64,000 bases of DNA, from positions 1 through 64,000 of the forward strand of contig VGSF01000014.1 of NCBI GenBank assembly GCA_016875165.1, written 5' to 3'. Each line of letters begins with the position of its first letter. The first letter of the stretch is position 1. Source of the DNA: Deltaproteobacteria bacterium. GTDB taxonomy: Bacteria; Desulfobacterota; SM23-61. Below, piece after piece: positions 7,885-16,517 of the stretch. Under the pieces are notes generated by a model. That model worked only from the letters and a program-made list of their open reading frames with translations, made no database searches and had not been told where the DNA came from. The translations under genes and the position numbers were made by a program.

Positions 7885-9053
7885 ATATTTTTATTCAACC
7901 AACAGATGTCTTGATGTTTCGTGATGGGAAGCCTTTTTCGGCAGGTGATGATCACCTTGCCCGCAGTATAGTTTTTCCTCCCCCTCCTACGACCTTCTAT
8001 GGCGCGCTTCGTTCCAAAATATTGAGTGAAGTTTTTCCCGAATACAAGACCTATGGAGCCTTTCGTGAAGGACAAAAGATCCCGAAACAAGCTGAATTGG
8101 TGGTTAACGAGATTGGCACACCAGATAAAGCTACTGGTTCACTGCGCATTAGCAGCTTCCTTCTGGGAAAGAAAAATAAAGATGGAATTGAACCCTACTT
8201 CCCAATGCCAAAGGATATGGCTAAAGTGAAAGGGCAAGAAAAAACCAAATTGCAATTACTTGCTCCCCTGAGAGGTTTACCTGCTACAAGCAATGCTCCC
8301 GCTGGTTTCATTCCTCTATGGTGCAGAACGGAAAATGCCCTTGAGAGGGTTGACGGATTTTTGAATCTGCAGCAGATGCAACATTACCTATACGGCGAAA
8401 CCCATAATCAAAATTGGGACAAATTGTTTGAGGGTGAAACAATAAAATCTTTATACATGAAAGAAGTAAGGACAGGGATTGGGAAAGGAAGAGAGAGCAG
8501 GACTGTCTCCGAAGGAGCTCTCTATAGCGTGGAATATTTTCGGTTAGCTGACGGGATAGGTTTTTTACTGGCGATAGATGGGACACAGTTATTACCTAAG
8601 GAAGGTAAACAACTCCTTCGCCTTGGTGGAGACTGGCGTTCCGCCTATTACGAAAAAGTGGCGGACTTTATTCTTGAAACAAATCGCATAAAGGAGAAGA
8701 TTGAATCAACGCGCCGTTTTAAGGTGATACTAACCACCCCCGCTATTTTTAAAAACGGGTGGTTGCCTTCCTGGGTTGATGTCAAAACAATGGAAGGTGA
8801 GCGAACCGGCCTTAAATTCAAAATCGTAAGCGCGGCCGTTGGCAAACCGGTTGGAATAGGTGGATTCAATCTGGTCGAACGAAAACCCAAAACAATGAAA
8901 AAGGCTGTCCCTGCGGGTAGTGTTTTTTTCTTTGAGCTAGTCAAGGGAGACGCGGAGGAATTATTTTCGACCTTTTACCGCCAAAGCATATCGGATGAAA
9001 ATGCCGAGGCTGGTCTGGGATTAATTTTAATAGGAGGGTGGAACTATGTTTAA
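7881..9053 (+). CDS. cmr3: Cmr3, crRNA 5'-tag-binding RAMP subunit
   Basis: A 390-residue Cas5-like protein beginning IFIQPTDVLMFRDGKPFSAG, the conserved Cmr3 opening, followed by FPPPPTTFYGALRSKIL. Near the C-terminus VPAGSVFFFEL and a GLGLILIGGW end are typical. Cmr3 pairs with Cas10 and holds the 5' tag of the crRNA. The start overlaps cas10 (ATGA) and the end overlaps cmr4 by eight bases, indicating coupled translation. Normal length. Confidence 0.93.
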   Translation: MNIFIQPTDVLMFRDGKPFSAGDDHLARSIVFPPPPTTFYGALRSKILSEVFPEYKTYGAFREGQKIPKQAELVVNEIGTPDKATGSLRISSFLLGKKNKDGIEPYFPMPKDMAKVKGQEKTKLQLLAPLRGLPATSNAPAGFIPLWCRTENALERVDGFLNLQQMQHYLYGETHNQNWDKLFEGETIKSLYMKEVRTGIGKGRESRTVSEGALYSVEYFRLADGIGFLLAIDGTQLLPKEGKQLLRLGGDWRSAYYEKVADFILETNRIKEKIESTRRFKVILTTPAIFKNGWLPSWVDVKTMEGERTGLKFKIVSAAVGKPVGIGGFNLVERKPKTMKKAVPAGSVFFFELVKGDAEELFSTFYRQSISDENAEAGLGLILIGGWNYV

Positions 9054-10017
9054 AGAAGCCAAAATAATGTTTCTGTACACCGAGACTTCCCTTCATTGCG
9101 GAAGTGGATCAAGTTTGGGTGTAGTGGATTTACCTATCCAGCGAGAGCGCTATACTGATTACCCTATCGCCCAGGCTTCAGGGGTTAAAGGAGCAATTCG
9201 GGAATGGTTTGAAACTAGAGATAGAAAGAACCAAAACAAGGACAGAGAAAAAATTAAATACATCTTTGGTCCAGAATTGGAAAGGGACGAGAAATTAGAG
9301 TTTGCTGGGGCCGTTACGTTTACCGATGCTCGGCTATTGCTCTTCCCTGTCCGCTCACTGAGAGGGGTGTTTGCCTATTGCACATCATGCTTTGCCTTAG
9401 AACGGCTGAAACGTGATTTAACTATAGCGGGGAAATCGGTCCAGTGGAATGTGCCTGCTGAACCTGGCAGCGATAAAGTGTTAGGGATACAAGCTGGCAA
9501 TGATATTTCTGACGGGAGTGGAGTATTACTGGAAGATTTTGCTTTTCACTTTACCCAAGATACCGCAGTAACTAAGATTGCGGCATGGTTAGCCCAAAAT
9601 GCCTTTCCCCAGGAAAATGAATATAAATTTTGGCGGGATAAAGTGATGAAGAGCCTCTTAGTACTACCTGAGAATGCTTTTCGCGATTTTGTCAAGCTTG
9701 CAACAGAAGTGCAGGCGCGGATAAGGATTAATAATGAGTCAAAAACCGTTGCCAAAGGAGCCCTGTTTTATGAAGAAACGTTGCCATCGGACTCGCTTCT
9801 TTATTCGATTGTAATGGCTAACGATCCAGCCACCGATTGGGGCAGTCGTCCTGAAGGATTAAAATCCGCGGCTGACGTCATAAAGCTCGTCACCGAACTT
9901 TCTGATAAGCGTACTCAATTCGGAGGAGATTCAAGCATTGGAAGGGGAATTGTCTACGTCAATTTTTTAATAAAGGAGGATTCAGATGCAACAAACGCTG
10001 GAGCAAAAACGAGCTAG
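9046..10017 (+). CDS. cmr4: Cmr4, backbone RAMP with target-RNA cleavage site
   Basis: A 323-residue Cas7-type subunit. The N-terminal block LHCGSGSSLGVVDLPIQRE (residues 16-34) contains H17 and D28, the latter at the position of the aspartate that cleaves target RNA at six-base intervals. QFGGDSSIGRGIVYV at the end is the second glycine-rich loop. Several copies form the filament backbone with Cmr5. Nothing suggests inactivation. The 3' end overlaps cmr5 by 32 bases. Confidence 0.94.
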   Translation: MFKEAKIMFLYTETSLHCGSGSSLGVVDLPIQRERYTDYPIAQASGVKGAIREWFETRDRKNQNKDREKIKYIFGPELERDEKLEFAGAVTFTDARLLLFPVRSLRGVFAYCTSCFALERLKRDLTIAGKSVQWNVPAEPGSDKVLGIQAGNDISDGSGVLLEDFAFHFTQDTAVTKIAAWLAQNAFPQENEYKFWRDKVMKSLLVLPENAFRDFVKLATEVQARIRINNESKTVAKGALFYEETLPSDSLLYSIVMANDPATDWGSRPEGLKSAADVIKLVTELSDKRTQFGGDSSIGRGIVYVNFLIKEDSDATNAGAKTS

Positions 10018-10396
10018 TTCTGCCTGGAACGAAGTTGAAAAGATTAACCGAGCTTCGAAAGATATAAAAGATAAATATAAGGGATTGGTCCTCAAGCTTC
10101 CCGCCCTGATTCACACCAATGGACTGGGGCAGACGCTGGCCTTCCTTAAATATAAGGGGAAGGGGGACACCAAAGACCCCCATGAAATCGTGTATAACCA
10201 CCTTCAGGGATGGTTGTTCAACAATTTGAAGTGGGATGACATAAAAGACTCAGACTTAATCAAGAGGATAATTTTTGCAAATAGCGAAAAGTACCGTTAT
10301 GCTACCAACGAAACATTAGCTTACCTAACTTGGTTACGCCGTTTCGCCGAGGCAGTTCTGCCAGAACCGAAGAATGAGGTGAGTAAAAATGGATGA
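9986..10396 (+). CDS. cmr5: Cmr5, small helical subunit
   Basis: A 136-residue, mostly helical protein: MQQTLEQKRASSAWNEVEKI, LVLKLPALIHTNGLGQTLAF and RYATNETLAYLTWLRRFAEA are all typical of Cmr5. It forms the minor filament of the Cmr complex over the crRNA-target duplex. GGAGG at about 9975 precedes the ATG at 9986, inside cmr4. It overlaps the cmr6 start by eight bases. Confidence 0.93.
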   Translation: MQQTLEQKRASSAWNEVEKINRASKDIKDKYKGLVLKLPALIHTNGLGQTLAFLKYKGKGDTKDPHEIVYNHLQGWLFNNLKWDDIKDSDLIKRIIFANSEKYRYATNETLAYLTWLRRFAEAVLPEPKNEVSKNG

Positions 10397-11570
10397 AAAT
10401 CGTCAAAGATTGGAGAAAGGTAGCAAGCATAGCGGCCAGCAAGGAGATAGAAGAAGAAATGGTGGAAATGATAGAAGATCAAAAATCCCTTTTAATCTTC
10501 CTTTACCTCATGATTCCCGAACCTTCGCTACCCGTGATCGGCTCGATCAGGCCAGTAACTTAGGGCTCCTTTTTAATAAGTTCATTTGGGCATGGGGAGA
10601 CAATTGGGCTTTGGACAAAGAGAAAAAAGTCTTTTTTGAGAAAGTTAGCCAAATTCGTTTCCCTGATCAATGTCTTACTAGCTATCGGGAGCGCCAAAGG
10701 AACTTTTTGGCTGATTTTAGACGGTTCGGGTACATAACTCGAGAGGTTTTTTTAACGACTGGAGAACGTTTGATTTTGGGCCTTGGTTCTACCAGTGTCC
10801 TCGAAACAAGCTTTATCTTTCACCCACTCTATGGCTTTCCCTATCTGCCTGCCAGCGGAGCAAAGGGGCTGGCTCGGGCTTACGCAGAAATTCTTGACAA
10901 AGAGGGCGCAACTCCTAAAATTATTCGGGATGTTTTCGGCTCAGAAGATAAAAATCCCATAGAGTCCCCACCAGAAAAGAATCGTCAAGGAAAGGTCTTT
11001 TTTCTCGACGGCCTGCCAACAACTTTTCCTGTGCTCGAAGTAGATATAATGAACCCACATTATAGTGACTATTACGCTCAAAACAGGGATTCACAACATA
11101 ACCTAACCCCTCCTGCGGATTGGCTTTCCCCTGTACCTATTTATTTTCTTACCATCAAGGCAGGTACTACTTTTGAATTTGGGCTTATAAGTGAAGAAAT
11201 GGCCTTGGCAGACCGAGCAGAAAAATGGCTTAGGGGAGGACTTATGGATTTGGGGGCCGGTGGCAAAACAAGCGCAGGGTATGGGTATTTCGAACCACCA
11301 ATTGGTGAGGACCTCCCAAAGCCTGGGGCTAAATCGAAAGCACCTTCCAAGGTTGAAAGTCTGATTGCCAGATTAAAAGCAATCAAACCACAAGATGCCG
11401 GCCAAATAGGAACGATAATCCAGGAACTTGAAAAGCTTCCGAATGACCTTGACAGGACCAAATTGGCAGCGGCTATCCGAGATCATCTTGGCCCGCAATT
11501 CAAGAAGTACAAGAAAAGGACCCTAATAGAGTCATTTTTAAAGGCAGACGATACCAAGAAAGGTAATTAA
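10389..11570 (+). CDS. cmr6: Cmr6, RAMP subunit
   Basis: A 393-residue protein. The first 40 residues are highly charged (KGSKHSGQQGDRRRNGG) and probably disordered. The RAMP core carries HPLYGFPYLPASGAKGLARA at about 140-160 and LMDLGAGGKTSAGYGYFEPP at about 280, both characteristic of Cmr6. The C-terminal about 90 residues form a helical extension (LIARLKAIKPQDAGQIGTII). Last gene of the cmr operon. Cmr6 sits next to Cmr1 at the 3' side of the crRNA. Confidence 0.92.
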   Translation: MDENRQRLEKGSKHSGQQGDRRRNGGNDRRSKIPFNLPLPHDSRTFATRDRLDQASNLGLLFNKFIWAWGDNWALDKEKKVFFEKVSQIRFPDQCLTSYRERQRNFLADFRRFGYITREVFLTTGERLILGLGSTSVLETSFIFHPLYGFPYLPASGAKGLARAYAEILDKEGATPKIIRDVFGSEDKNPIESPPEKNRQGKVFFLDGLPTTFPVLEVDIMNPHYSDYYAQNRDSQHNLTPPADWLSPVPIYFLTIKAGTTFEFGLISEEMALADRAEKWLRGGLMDLGAGGKTSAGYGYFEPPIGEDLPKPGAKSKAPSKVESLIARLKAIKPQDAGQIGTIIQELEKLPNDLDRTKLAAAIRDHLGPQFKKYKKRTLIESFLKADDTKKGN

Positions 11571-11850
11571 ATCAAACTTGTTGCTTTCGGCGGATATCTA
11601 CCTTGTCACCCCTTAGGTATAGCCATAAGATTTACTTTTCCCAGGTTGGCCCTGCTGGCCGAATTTAGGCATCAATCCGGGATGCTTGTGGCAGCGGGAG
11701 AAGGCCCGGCGATCCGGCGCCAAAGTCCCGGCGGGTCTGGAGGAAGAGCGAGAACGAAGTTTTGCCCATGGGGTGGATGAAGGCGACAAAAAACGATGGT
11801 CGATAAGAACAGAACGATGAACGAGAAACCAGGCACGATGAAGAAATGCC
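11571..11850. other. Intergenic gap between cmr6 and vapC
   Basis: This 280-bp region contains no supported gene or clear terminator. It separates two convergent transcripts. The right part is GC-richer than the flanks and may be coding debris, but it was not recognised. Confidence 0.4.
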
Positions 11851-12252
11851 TTAGGCAGTATGGCATTTCAGATCAAAATGGCGGGCGATGAGATCGAAGT
11901 GCGAGTCGCGATGAAGGAGGGAGCAGTCATATTCTATAACCAAAGCGGCAATCAACGTATCAATGGGGGATGTAGTAATTCCTCTCCTCCGCAAAGAGAA
12001 GGACATCTCGGCAGCCCTATGCCAGAGGGCGTCGGATACGGGAAGCCAATGGAGGCCTTTGATCCACCTTTTCAAATCTTCTTTCTCTTCGGAAATCCGA
12101 GCCCCCTGGATGAGTTCAACCATGATCGGACCGGCAATGGCGACCAGATCCTCGTCCAGAAGGAGGGAGATGGTATTTTTGATCTCCGCATATCCCCGTC
12201 GGGCGAAGAAACAGATCCAGGCGCTGGTATCAATGAGAACCAAGGGAGACAT
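11851..12252 (-). CDS. vapC: PIN-domain toxin, VapC family
   Basis: A 133-residue PIN nuclease with VLIDTSAWICFFARRG (first Asp), IMVELIQGARIS (Glu), TTSPIDTLIAALV (Asp) and LLHRDSHFDLIA (Asp): the full acidic set. Predicted sequence-specific RNase held by the VapB encoded four bases upstream. The pair is oriented against the CRISPR genes and divides the cmr operon from the CARF-HEPN gene. Confidence 0.87.
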   Translation of the reverse strand: MSPLVLIDTSAWICFFARRGYAEIKNTISLLLDEDLVAIAGPIMVELIQGARISEEKEDLKRWIKGLHWLPVSDALWHRAAEMSFSLRRRGITTSPIDTLIAALVIEYDCSLLHRDSHFDLIARHFDLKCHTA

Positions 12253-12255
12253 GTT

Positions 12256-12480
12256 TTAAAGGGTTTTGTGGGTTTTTGCGCGGCGTTGGCGCATCTTCCT
12301 TAAGTCAGAAAAATTCATGGGCAAGATTCCGCTTCCCTTCTTACTTTTGAGCTGCTGCCGAAGGCGCGACTTAATAAGCTCTTCCAGGGCCAGCATGATC
12401 GTCTCTTTCTTGGACGAGGCCCCGGATACAATCATGGCTTCCTTCAGGAAAGTTTCATCGATATCGACTAAAGTTTTCAT
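12256..12480 (-). CDS. vapB: VapB-type ribbon-helix-helix antitoxin
   Basis: A 74-residue protein beginning MKTLVDIDETFLKEAMIVSG then SSKKETIMLALEELIKSRLR, the VapB ribbon-helix-helix motif, with a basic C-terminal tail. The region 12481-12597 upstream is very A+T-rich and lies between this gene and the divergent CARF-HEPN gene, so it probably contains promoters for both. Confidence 0.85.
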   Translation of the reverse strand: MKTLVDIDETFLKEAMIVSGASSKKETIMLALEELIKSRLRQQLKSKKGSGILPMNFSDLRKMRQRRAKTHKTL

Positions 12481-12597
12481 GCTTCTCCCTCCCGTTTTTC
12501 ATATATATAAAAATACCATAAATATATATATGAATCAATCTTTTCTCGGTTTGAGCACAAGAGGGTATTATTGGATCCTGAATGAAAGGGTTGAGGA

Positions 12598-13836
12598 ATG
12601 AAAAGAGCATTGATTTTGACCGTTGGAACGAGAACCCGGCCGGACACGAACATCGTCCGGCCGCTGGTCAAAACCATCCGCCACAGCCATCCCGATTTTG
12701 TAGCTTTTGTGGCTTCCTCGGTGAGCAAAAAATATGCGGAAGATATTGCCCGGGAACTTGGTATGGACGAAAAGCGACACCTAATCTATCAGCTTAATTC
12801 ACCCGAGGACATTCAGTCCGTTTTCCAGGAAATGAACGCGCTCATCAGGGAAATCCAGCAAAAAGGGTTTGATTGTGAGGATATGGAAATTGATTTCACT
12901 TCGGGAACGAAGGCCATGACCGGGGGAGCAGTCATCTCAGCCATTTTTCACGCCTGCGGATCCTTGAAGTACATTACCGGGGATAGAAAAAATGGAGTTG
13001 TCATGGACGGGACGGAAAAATTTCTATCGATAACTCCCGAAGGCATCTTCGCCCTGCAGGAATTACAGATGAGCAGAAGGTTCATCCTGGAATTGAGGTT
13101 CGAGGCTGCTTTAAAAATCGCGGAATCCATCAACTCATTCCTGCTCGATTCTTATCAAAGGTTGCTCTTGGATGGTTTAACAAACCTTGCCCTGGCCTAT
13201 CAATGCTGGGAGGCATTCGATCATAAGAAGTTCTGCGGGTATTATAGCAAAGTCAATTTTTCGCAGCCCGAGGTTCAACCTTTCAAGATCGGCGAGGGGA
13301 TCCCCCAAAGATTAGTGAGTATTTCCAGAATTCTGGAGAAAGAAAGGATCAACGAAGATGCGCTGGCCGATATTTTTAATAATGCCCGCCGCCGTTTTGA
13401 CGAGGGCAAATATGACGACGCCCTTTCCCGTCTTTACCGGATGACCGAAATGTTTGCCCAATGGGAACTTTCCAGCCCACCCATCGAGATCCAGACCTCT
13501 GACGTGGACCTTAACAAAATACCTGCCTCAAGAAGGAATTATTACGAAGGACTGAGGGATAGAGAAGGAAAGATCCGGCTGGGTCTACAAAAAAGTTATG
13601 AGTTGCTTGCCCAGTTGGGCGTTTCGACAGGGGACCAATTTCTGCAGGATAATAAGTTCAAAGCTCTGCTGTATAAGCGCAACTTTTCCATCTTAGCCCA
13701 CGGGATGAAACCCATTTCCAGGGAAGAATGCCGCTCCTTGTTCGAATGTGTGGAATCTCTAATTTGCGCCCGCATCGGGAATTTTCAGGCTCTTGTCAGA
13801 GAGCTGGATTTTCCCTGGAGAGTCAAAAGGGCCTGA
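12598..13836 (+). CDS. CARF-HEPN ribonuclease, TIGR02710 family (Csm6/Csx1-like effector)
   Basis: The 412-residue product opens RALILTVGTRTRPDTNIV and has IDFTSGTKAMTGGAVISA at about residues 98-115, the conserved strand-loop of the TIGR02710 CARF domain that binds cyclic oligoadenylate. A helical middle region leads to a C-terminal HEPN domain with RNFSILAHG (R about 361, H about 368), an Rx4-6H catalytic motif. By analogy with Csm6/Csx1 it would cut RNA non-specifically when Cas10 signals infection. Both active sites appear intact. It stands alone between two TA operons, with its own A+T-rich upstream region. Confidence 0.88.
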   Translation: MKRALILTVGTRTRPDTNIVRPLVKTIRHSHPDFVAFVASSVSKKYAEDIARELGMDEKRHLIYQLNSPEDIQSVFQEMNALIREIQQKGFDCEDMEIDFTSGTKAMTGGAVISAIFHACGSLKYITGDRKNGVVMDGTEKFLSITPEGIFALQELQMSRRFILELRFEAALKIAESINSFLLDSYQRLLLDGLTNLALAYQCWEAFDHKKFCGYYSKVNFSQPEVQPFKIGEGIPQRLVSISRILEKERINEDALADIFNNARRRFDEGKYDDALSRLYRMTEMFAQWELSSPPIEIQTSDVDLNKIPASRRNYYEGLRDREGKIRLGLQKSYELLAQLGVSTGDQFLQDNKFKALLYKRNFSILAHGMKPISREECRSLFECVESLICARIGNFQALVRELDFPWRVKRA

Positions 13837-13847
13837 CAGAGGTTGGC

Positions 13848-13961
13848 ATGGAAACGCCGGAGAGTATTCTGAAAAAGATGACGTCATTTCGCAAGCAGGA
13901 TGACCCTGAGAGGGCTAAATCTTTCATCCAGGAAATCGAGACCAAGGAAATCGTGAATTAG
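13848..13961 (+). CDS. Short unrecognised reading frame
   Basis: A 37-residue product, METPESILKKMTSFRKQDD and so on, starting 11 bases after the CARF-HEPN stop. It is hydrophilic and lysine/glutamate-rich. It could be a small translated protein or the relic of a longer gene; no family was recognised and no good Shine-Dalgarno was seen. Confidence 0.25.
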   Translation: METPESILKKMTSFRKQDDPERAKSFIQEIETKEIVN

Positions 13962-14144
13962 CCAAAGCCTTGAATAAATTGTCACCTTATCGTAACGATT
14001 TTAATCACGCGGGGTATAGAAAGGATGCCTGCTCGGCGGCTGACTTTCCCAGGGAATTAGGAAGCCAGTTAAGTAAAGTTGAAAATGAATTTCCCACGAA
14101 GGGCGGCTGAAGGTTGGCCGGAATAAGTCCTGATTGGGGGCATT

Positions 14145-14429
14145 TTACGATTGGGCAACTTTTTCCTGGTTTATCCTTTCATGCAGCCACATGGAAATCA
14201 AATGGGTAAAAGAAATCCCTTTCCTGCGGGCAATGCGCTTAGCCATGGAAATATCCACTGGGTCAAGGCTCAGGGAGATGGGTTGGCGCGGAGGGCGCAT
14301 GGCAACAAAGGGTTCGGCTTTGTCAAGAAGTCTGGCAGCATCTTCCGGTTTTTCTTTGGCGATAGAAGCATCCCAGGCCAAGGCTTCGGCCTTAAGCTTT
14401 TTCTTTATTTTTTCTGGAAGTTTGCTCAT
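14145..14429 (-). CDS. CopG/BrnA-like antitoxin
   Basis: A 94-residue protein with a basic N-terminal region, then ISLSLDPVDISMAKRIARRK and ISFTHLISMWLHERI, a ribbon-helix-helix pattern as in CopG and BrnA antitoxins. It overlaps the preceding BrnT-like frame by four bases, the usual toxin-first order of BrnT/BrnA pairs. Predicted DNA-binding autorepressor and toxin neutraliser; intact as read. Confidence 0.7.
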   Translation of the reverse strand: MSKLPEKIKKKLKAEALAWDASIAKEKPEDAARLLDKAEPFVAMRPPRQPISLSLDPVDISMAKRIARRKGISFTHLISMWLHERINQEKVAQS

Positions 14430-14614
14430 TTTTTCAGTCTCCGGAAATAAGATTTTTGGCCGCTTCCTTTTTTGTTTTTAATCGCGAGGGGTGGATAAGG
14501 ACCTTCGCCATAATAAACTTCTTCCACCTGTTCCGGTCGAAGACCATGACCGGCAATATGGTTAATATTATCTTCATCCCAGTCAGGTTCCAAGGAGGGA
14601 TCAGGATTTATCAT
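14426..14614 (-). pseudogene. BrnT-like toxin, probably truncated
   Basis: A 62-residue frame with DWDEDNINHIAGHGLRPEQV and EEVYYGEGPYPPLAI, the N-terminal half of the BrnT fold. BrnT toxins are about 85-95 residues and end in two further strands with catalytic basic residues. Here the product stops after SGQKSYFRRLKK at the overlap with the antitoxin start, so the nuclease half appears to be lost by deletion or frameshift. Confidence 0.6.
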
Positions 14615-14732
14615 AATTTCAATATGACGTATTTTTTAAATTACGTCAAGAGACCATGAATTCCCAAAATATGTACTTTGACAACCGTTGATTTCAATCT
14701 CCAAGCGACTTTGCCGTTTTCGGGTGAAGTAG

Positions 14733-16454
14733 ATGATTCCTCTGATTCAAAAAATTGAGGCTAAAATAAAAACTGACCCCTATAATCACCTCCACTATAT
14801 CGCCATTGCCAAGGCCTATATGGAAGAAGGGGATGAGGAGAGGGCGCGGAAGGTGGTGGCCGCCAAAAGAAACCTCCCTTCCCAGGACCCTTCGGTCCAT
14901 TTGGAATGGGGAAAGCTCTGCGAGGAGCTGGGTATGGTTCGCCAGGCCAGGGAGTCTTATGAAAAGGCGATTGCGCTCGACCCCGACAACCCTGAATCCC
15001 ATTTCCGGGTGGCGCTTCTTTATTACGAAAAAGGCGTCTGGGAGCGCGCCCTGAAACATCTGCAGAGGTCAGTTATTCTTTCCCCTCAGAACCTCGATGC
15101 CCAAAAGATGCTCGCCTCCCTCTACGACCAAGTGGGATTCACGGGATCAGCAAGGGCTGTTCAGGGATCGGATAGAAAAATCGTTCCCTCCTTTCAAACC
15201 ATTTCCCTTGATCTCTCCGAGGAAGACATTGCCATCATCCTGAACCTCTTCCAAGGAAGAGAATTCGGCTATGCCCGATACCATCTGGAGGCAACCGGGA
15301 CCCCCGCTCATTCCCATGTCCAGGGAACATTGGGCTTCAAGGAGATTTGCGGCCACCTCAGGGGGGAGGAAACATACGGAGTTTACCAGCTTAGAGGAGA
15401 TAGAGCTCTTAAATTCGCTTGTATCCATGTTGGCATTCCCTGGCGAAAGGTCGTTGAGAATACAAAGAACACAGGGTTTCTTACCCTTCTGGAAGATAAG
15501 GTTCAACATTACGCGCGCGAGATCCTTGAAAAAGCGCGGGAATACGGTATTCCGGCGTATCTGGAAAATTCAGGTGCAAGGGATCAAAGGGTCTGGTTCT
15601 TTTTTGCAGAATTCATCCCTCTGGAACTCGCCCAGCGATTCCTGAATGTCTTGCTCGATAAAATTCGGGCTCCTTTTACGGAAATAACCTTATCCCTTTT
15701 TCTGGGAATTAAGGGGAAGGGGATCGGGTATGAGGATAATCCGGTTATGCTTCCCCTGGGCCTCAATCCCAGGACGGGAAGGCGATGCTTTTTCACTGAT
15801 GATTACGGCGAGCCCTATGAAGATCAGCTTTTAGGGATTAGAAAAATTCGCTCAGTAAGCCGGAGGGAGATTCAGGGCTTCATTAAAATTGCCGAAAATC
15901 GAAGGTACGACTGGGTTTCCGAAAAGACCTCTGATTCCTTGAGGCGGCTGGAGAAGAATTGTCCGGTCATCGGGGAGATTAAACGGAAGGCCGGTTCGGG
16001 AAGGATGCTCAGCCACGAAGAAAAAATGGTGGTCTTTTTTACCGTCGGTTTTCTGAAAGATGATTTCAGGGTCCTTCACAGCATCCTTGAACCCTGTCCC
16101 GATTACCGGCCGAAAAAGGTGGACCGTTTGGCCTCGCGCCTTAAGTCAAATCCCATAAGCTGCCCGAAGATAAGAGAACTATTGCCCGAAACCACGGCTT
16201 ATCTTCCGTGCAACTGCTCCCTAACGGTTCCCGAAGGAGGGTATCCAACCCCCCTCCTCCATGTCAATCCCGGCTTGGTCCCCGTAAAGGAGGCGGACAC
16301 CATATCTCCCTCTTCACTTGAAGAGTTGATGAAACGATATCGATATCTCTTGGATAGAATCGATGAGCTTCGAAGAGAAAAGGAGAAGTTGGAGTTGCTA
16401 CTCCAAGAGTTTTCTAACAGCGATAGGATTGAAGAGATCAAAGGCAGGCTATGA
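14733..16454 (+). CDS. CRISPR-associated primase-polymerase (TPR-AEP-PriCT), apparently without catalytic residues
   Basis: The 573-residue product has three parts. Residues about 20-125 are three TPR repeats (AIAKAYMEEGDEERARKV, EKAIALDPDNPESHFRVA). Residues about 150-390 resemble the archaeo-eukaryotic primase domain of CRISPR-associated primase-polymerases (TYGVYQL, KFACIHVGI, ENSGARDQRVWFFFAEF, FFTDDYGEPYEDQ). Residues about 405-500 resemble the PriL-like C-terminal domain, with C410, C455, C477 and C493/C495 as possible Fe-S ligands. A coiled coil ends the protein. Such enzymes lie beside cas1-cas2 and are thought to help spacer acquisition. The acidic pair expected in motif I reads H232-x-G234, and the motif II histidine reads R286. 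If this alignment is right, polymerase activity is lost while the fold is kept. ATG 14733 has no strong ribosome site. Confidence 0.82.
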   Translation: MIPLIQKIEAKIKTDPYNHLHYIAIAKAYMEEGDEERARKVVAAKRNLPSQDPSVHLEWGKLCEELGMVRQARESYEKAIALDPDNPESHFRVALLYYEKGVWERALKHLQRSVILSPQNLDAQKMLASLYDQVGFTGSARAVQGSDRKIVPSFQTISLDLSEEDIAIILNLFQGREFGYARYHLEATGTPAHSHVQGTLGFKEICGHLRGEETYGVYQLRGDRALKFACIHVGIPWRKVVENTKNTGFLTLLEDKVQHYAREILEKAREYGIPAYLENSGARDQRVWFFFAEFIPLELAQRFLNVLLDKIRAPFTEITLSLFLGIKGKGIGYEDNPVMLPLGLNPRTGRRCFFTDDYGEPYEDQLLGIRKIRSVSRREIQGFIKIAENRRYDWVSEKTSDSLRRLEKNCPVIGEIKRKAGSGRMLSHEEKMVVFFTVGFLKDDFRVLHSILEPCPDYRPKKVDRLASRLKSNPISCPKIRELLPETTAYLPCNCSLTVPEGGYPTPLLHVNPGLVPVKEADTISPSSLEELMKRYRYLLDRIDELRREKEKLELLLQEFSNSDRIEEIKGRL

Positions 16455-16517
16455 AGGCGTTCGTTTCTTTATGACCTTTCACCTTTTACCTTACACCTTT
16501 TACCTATGGGGTTGGCC

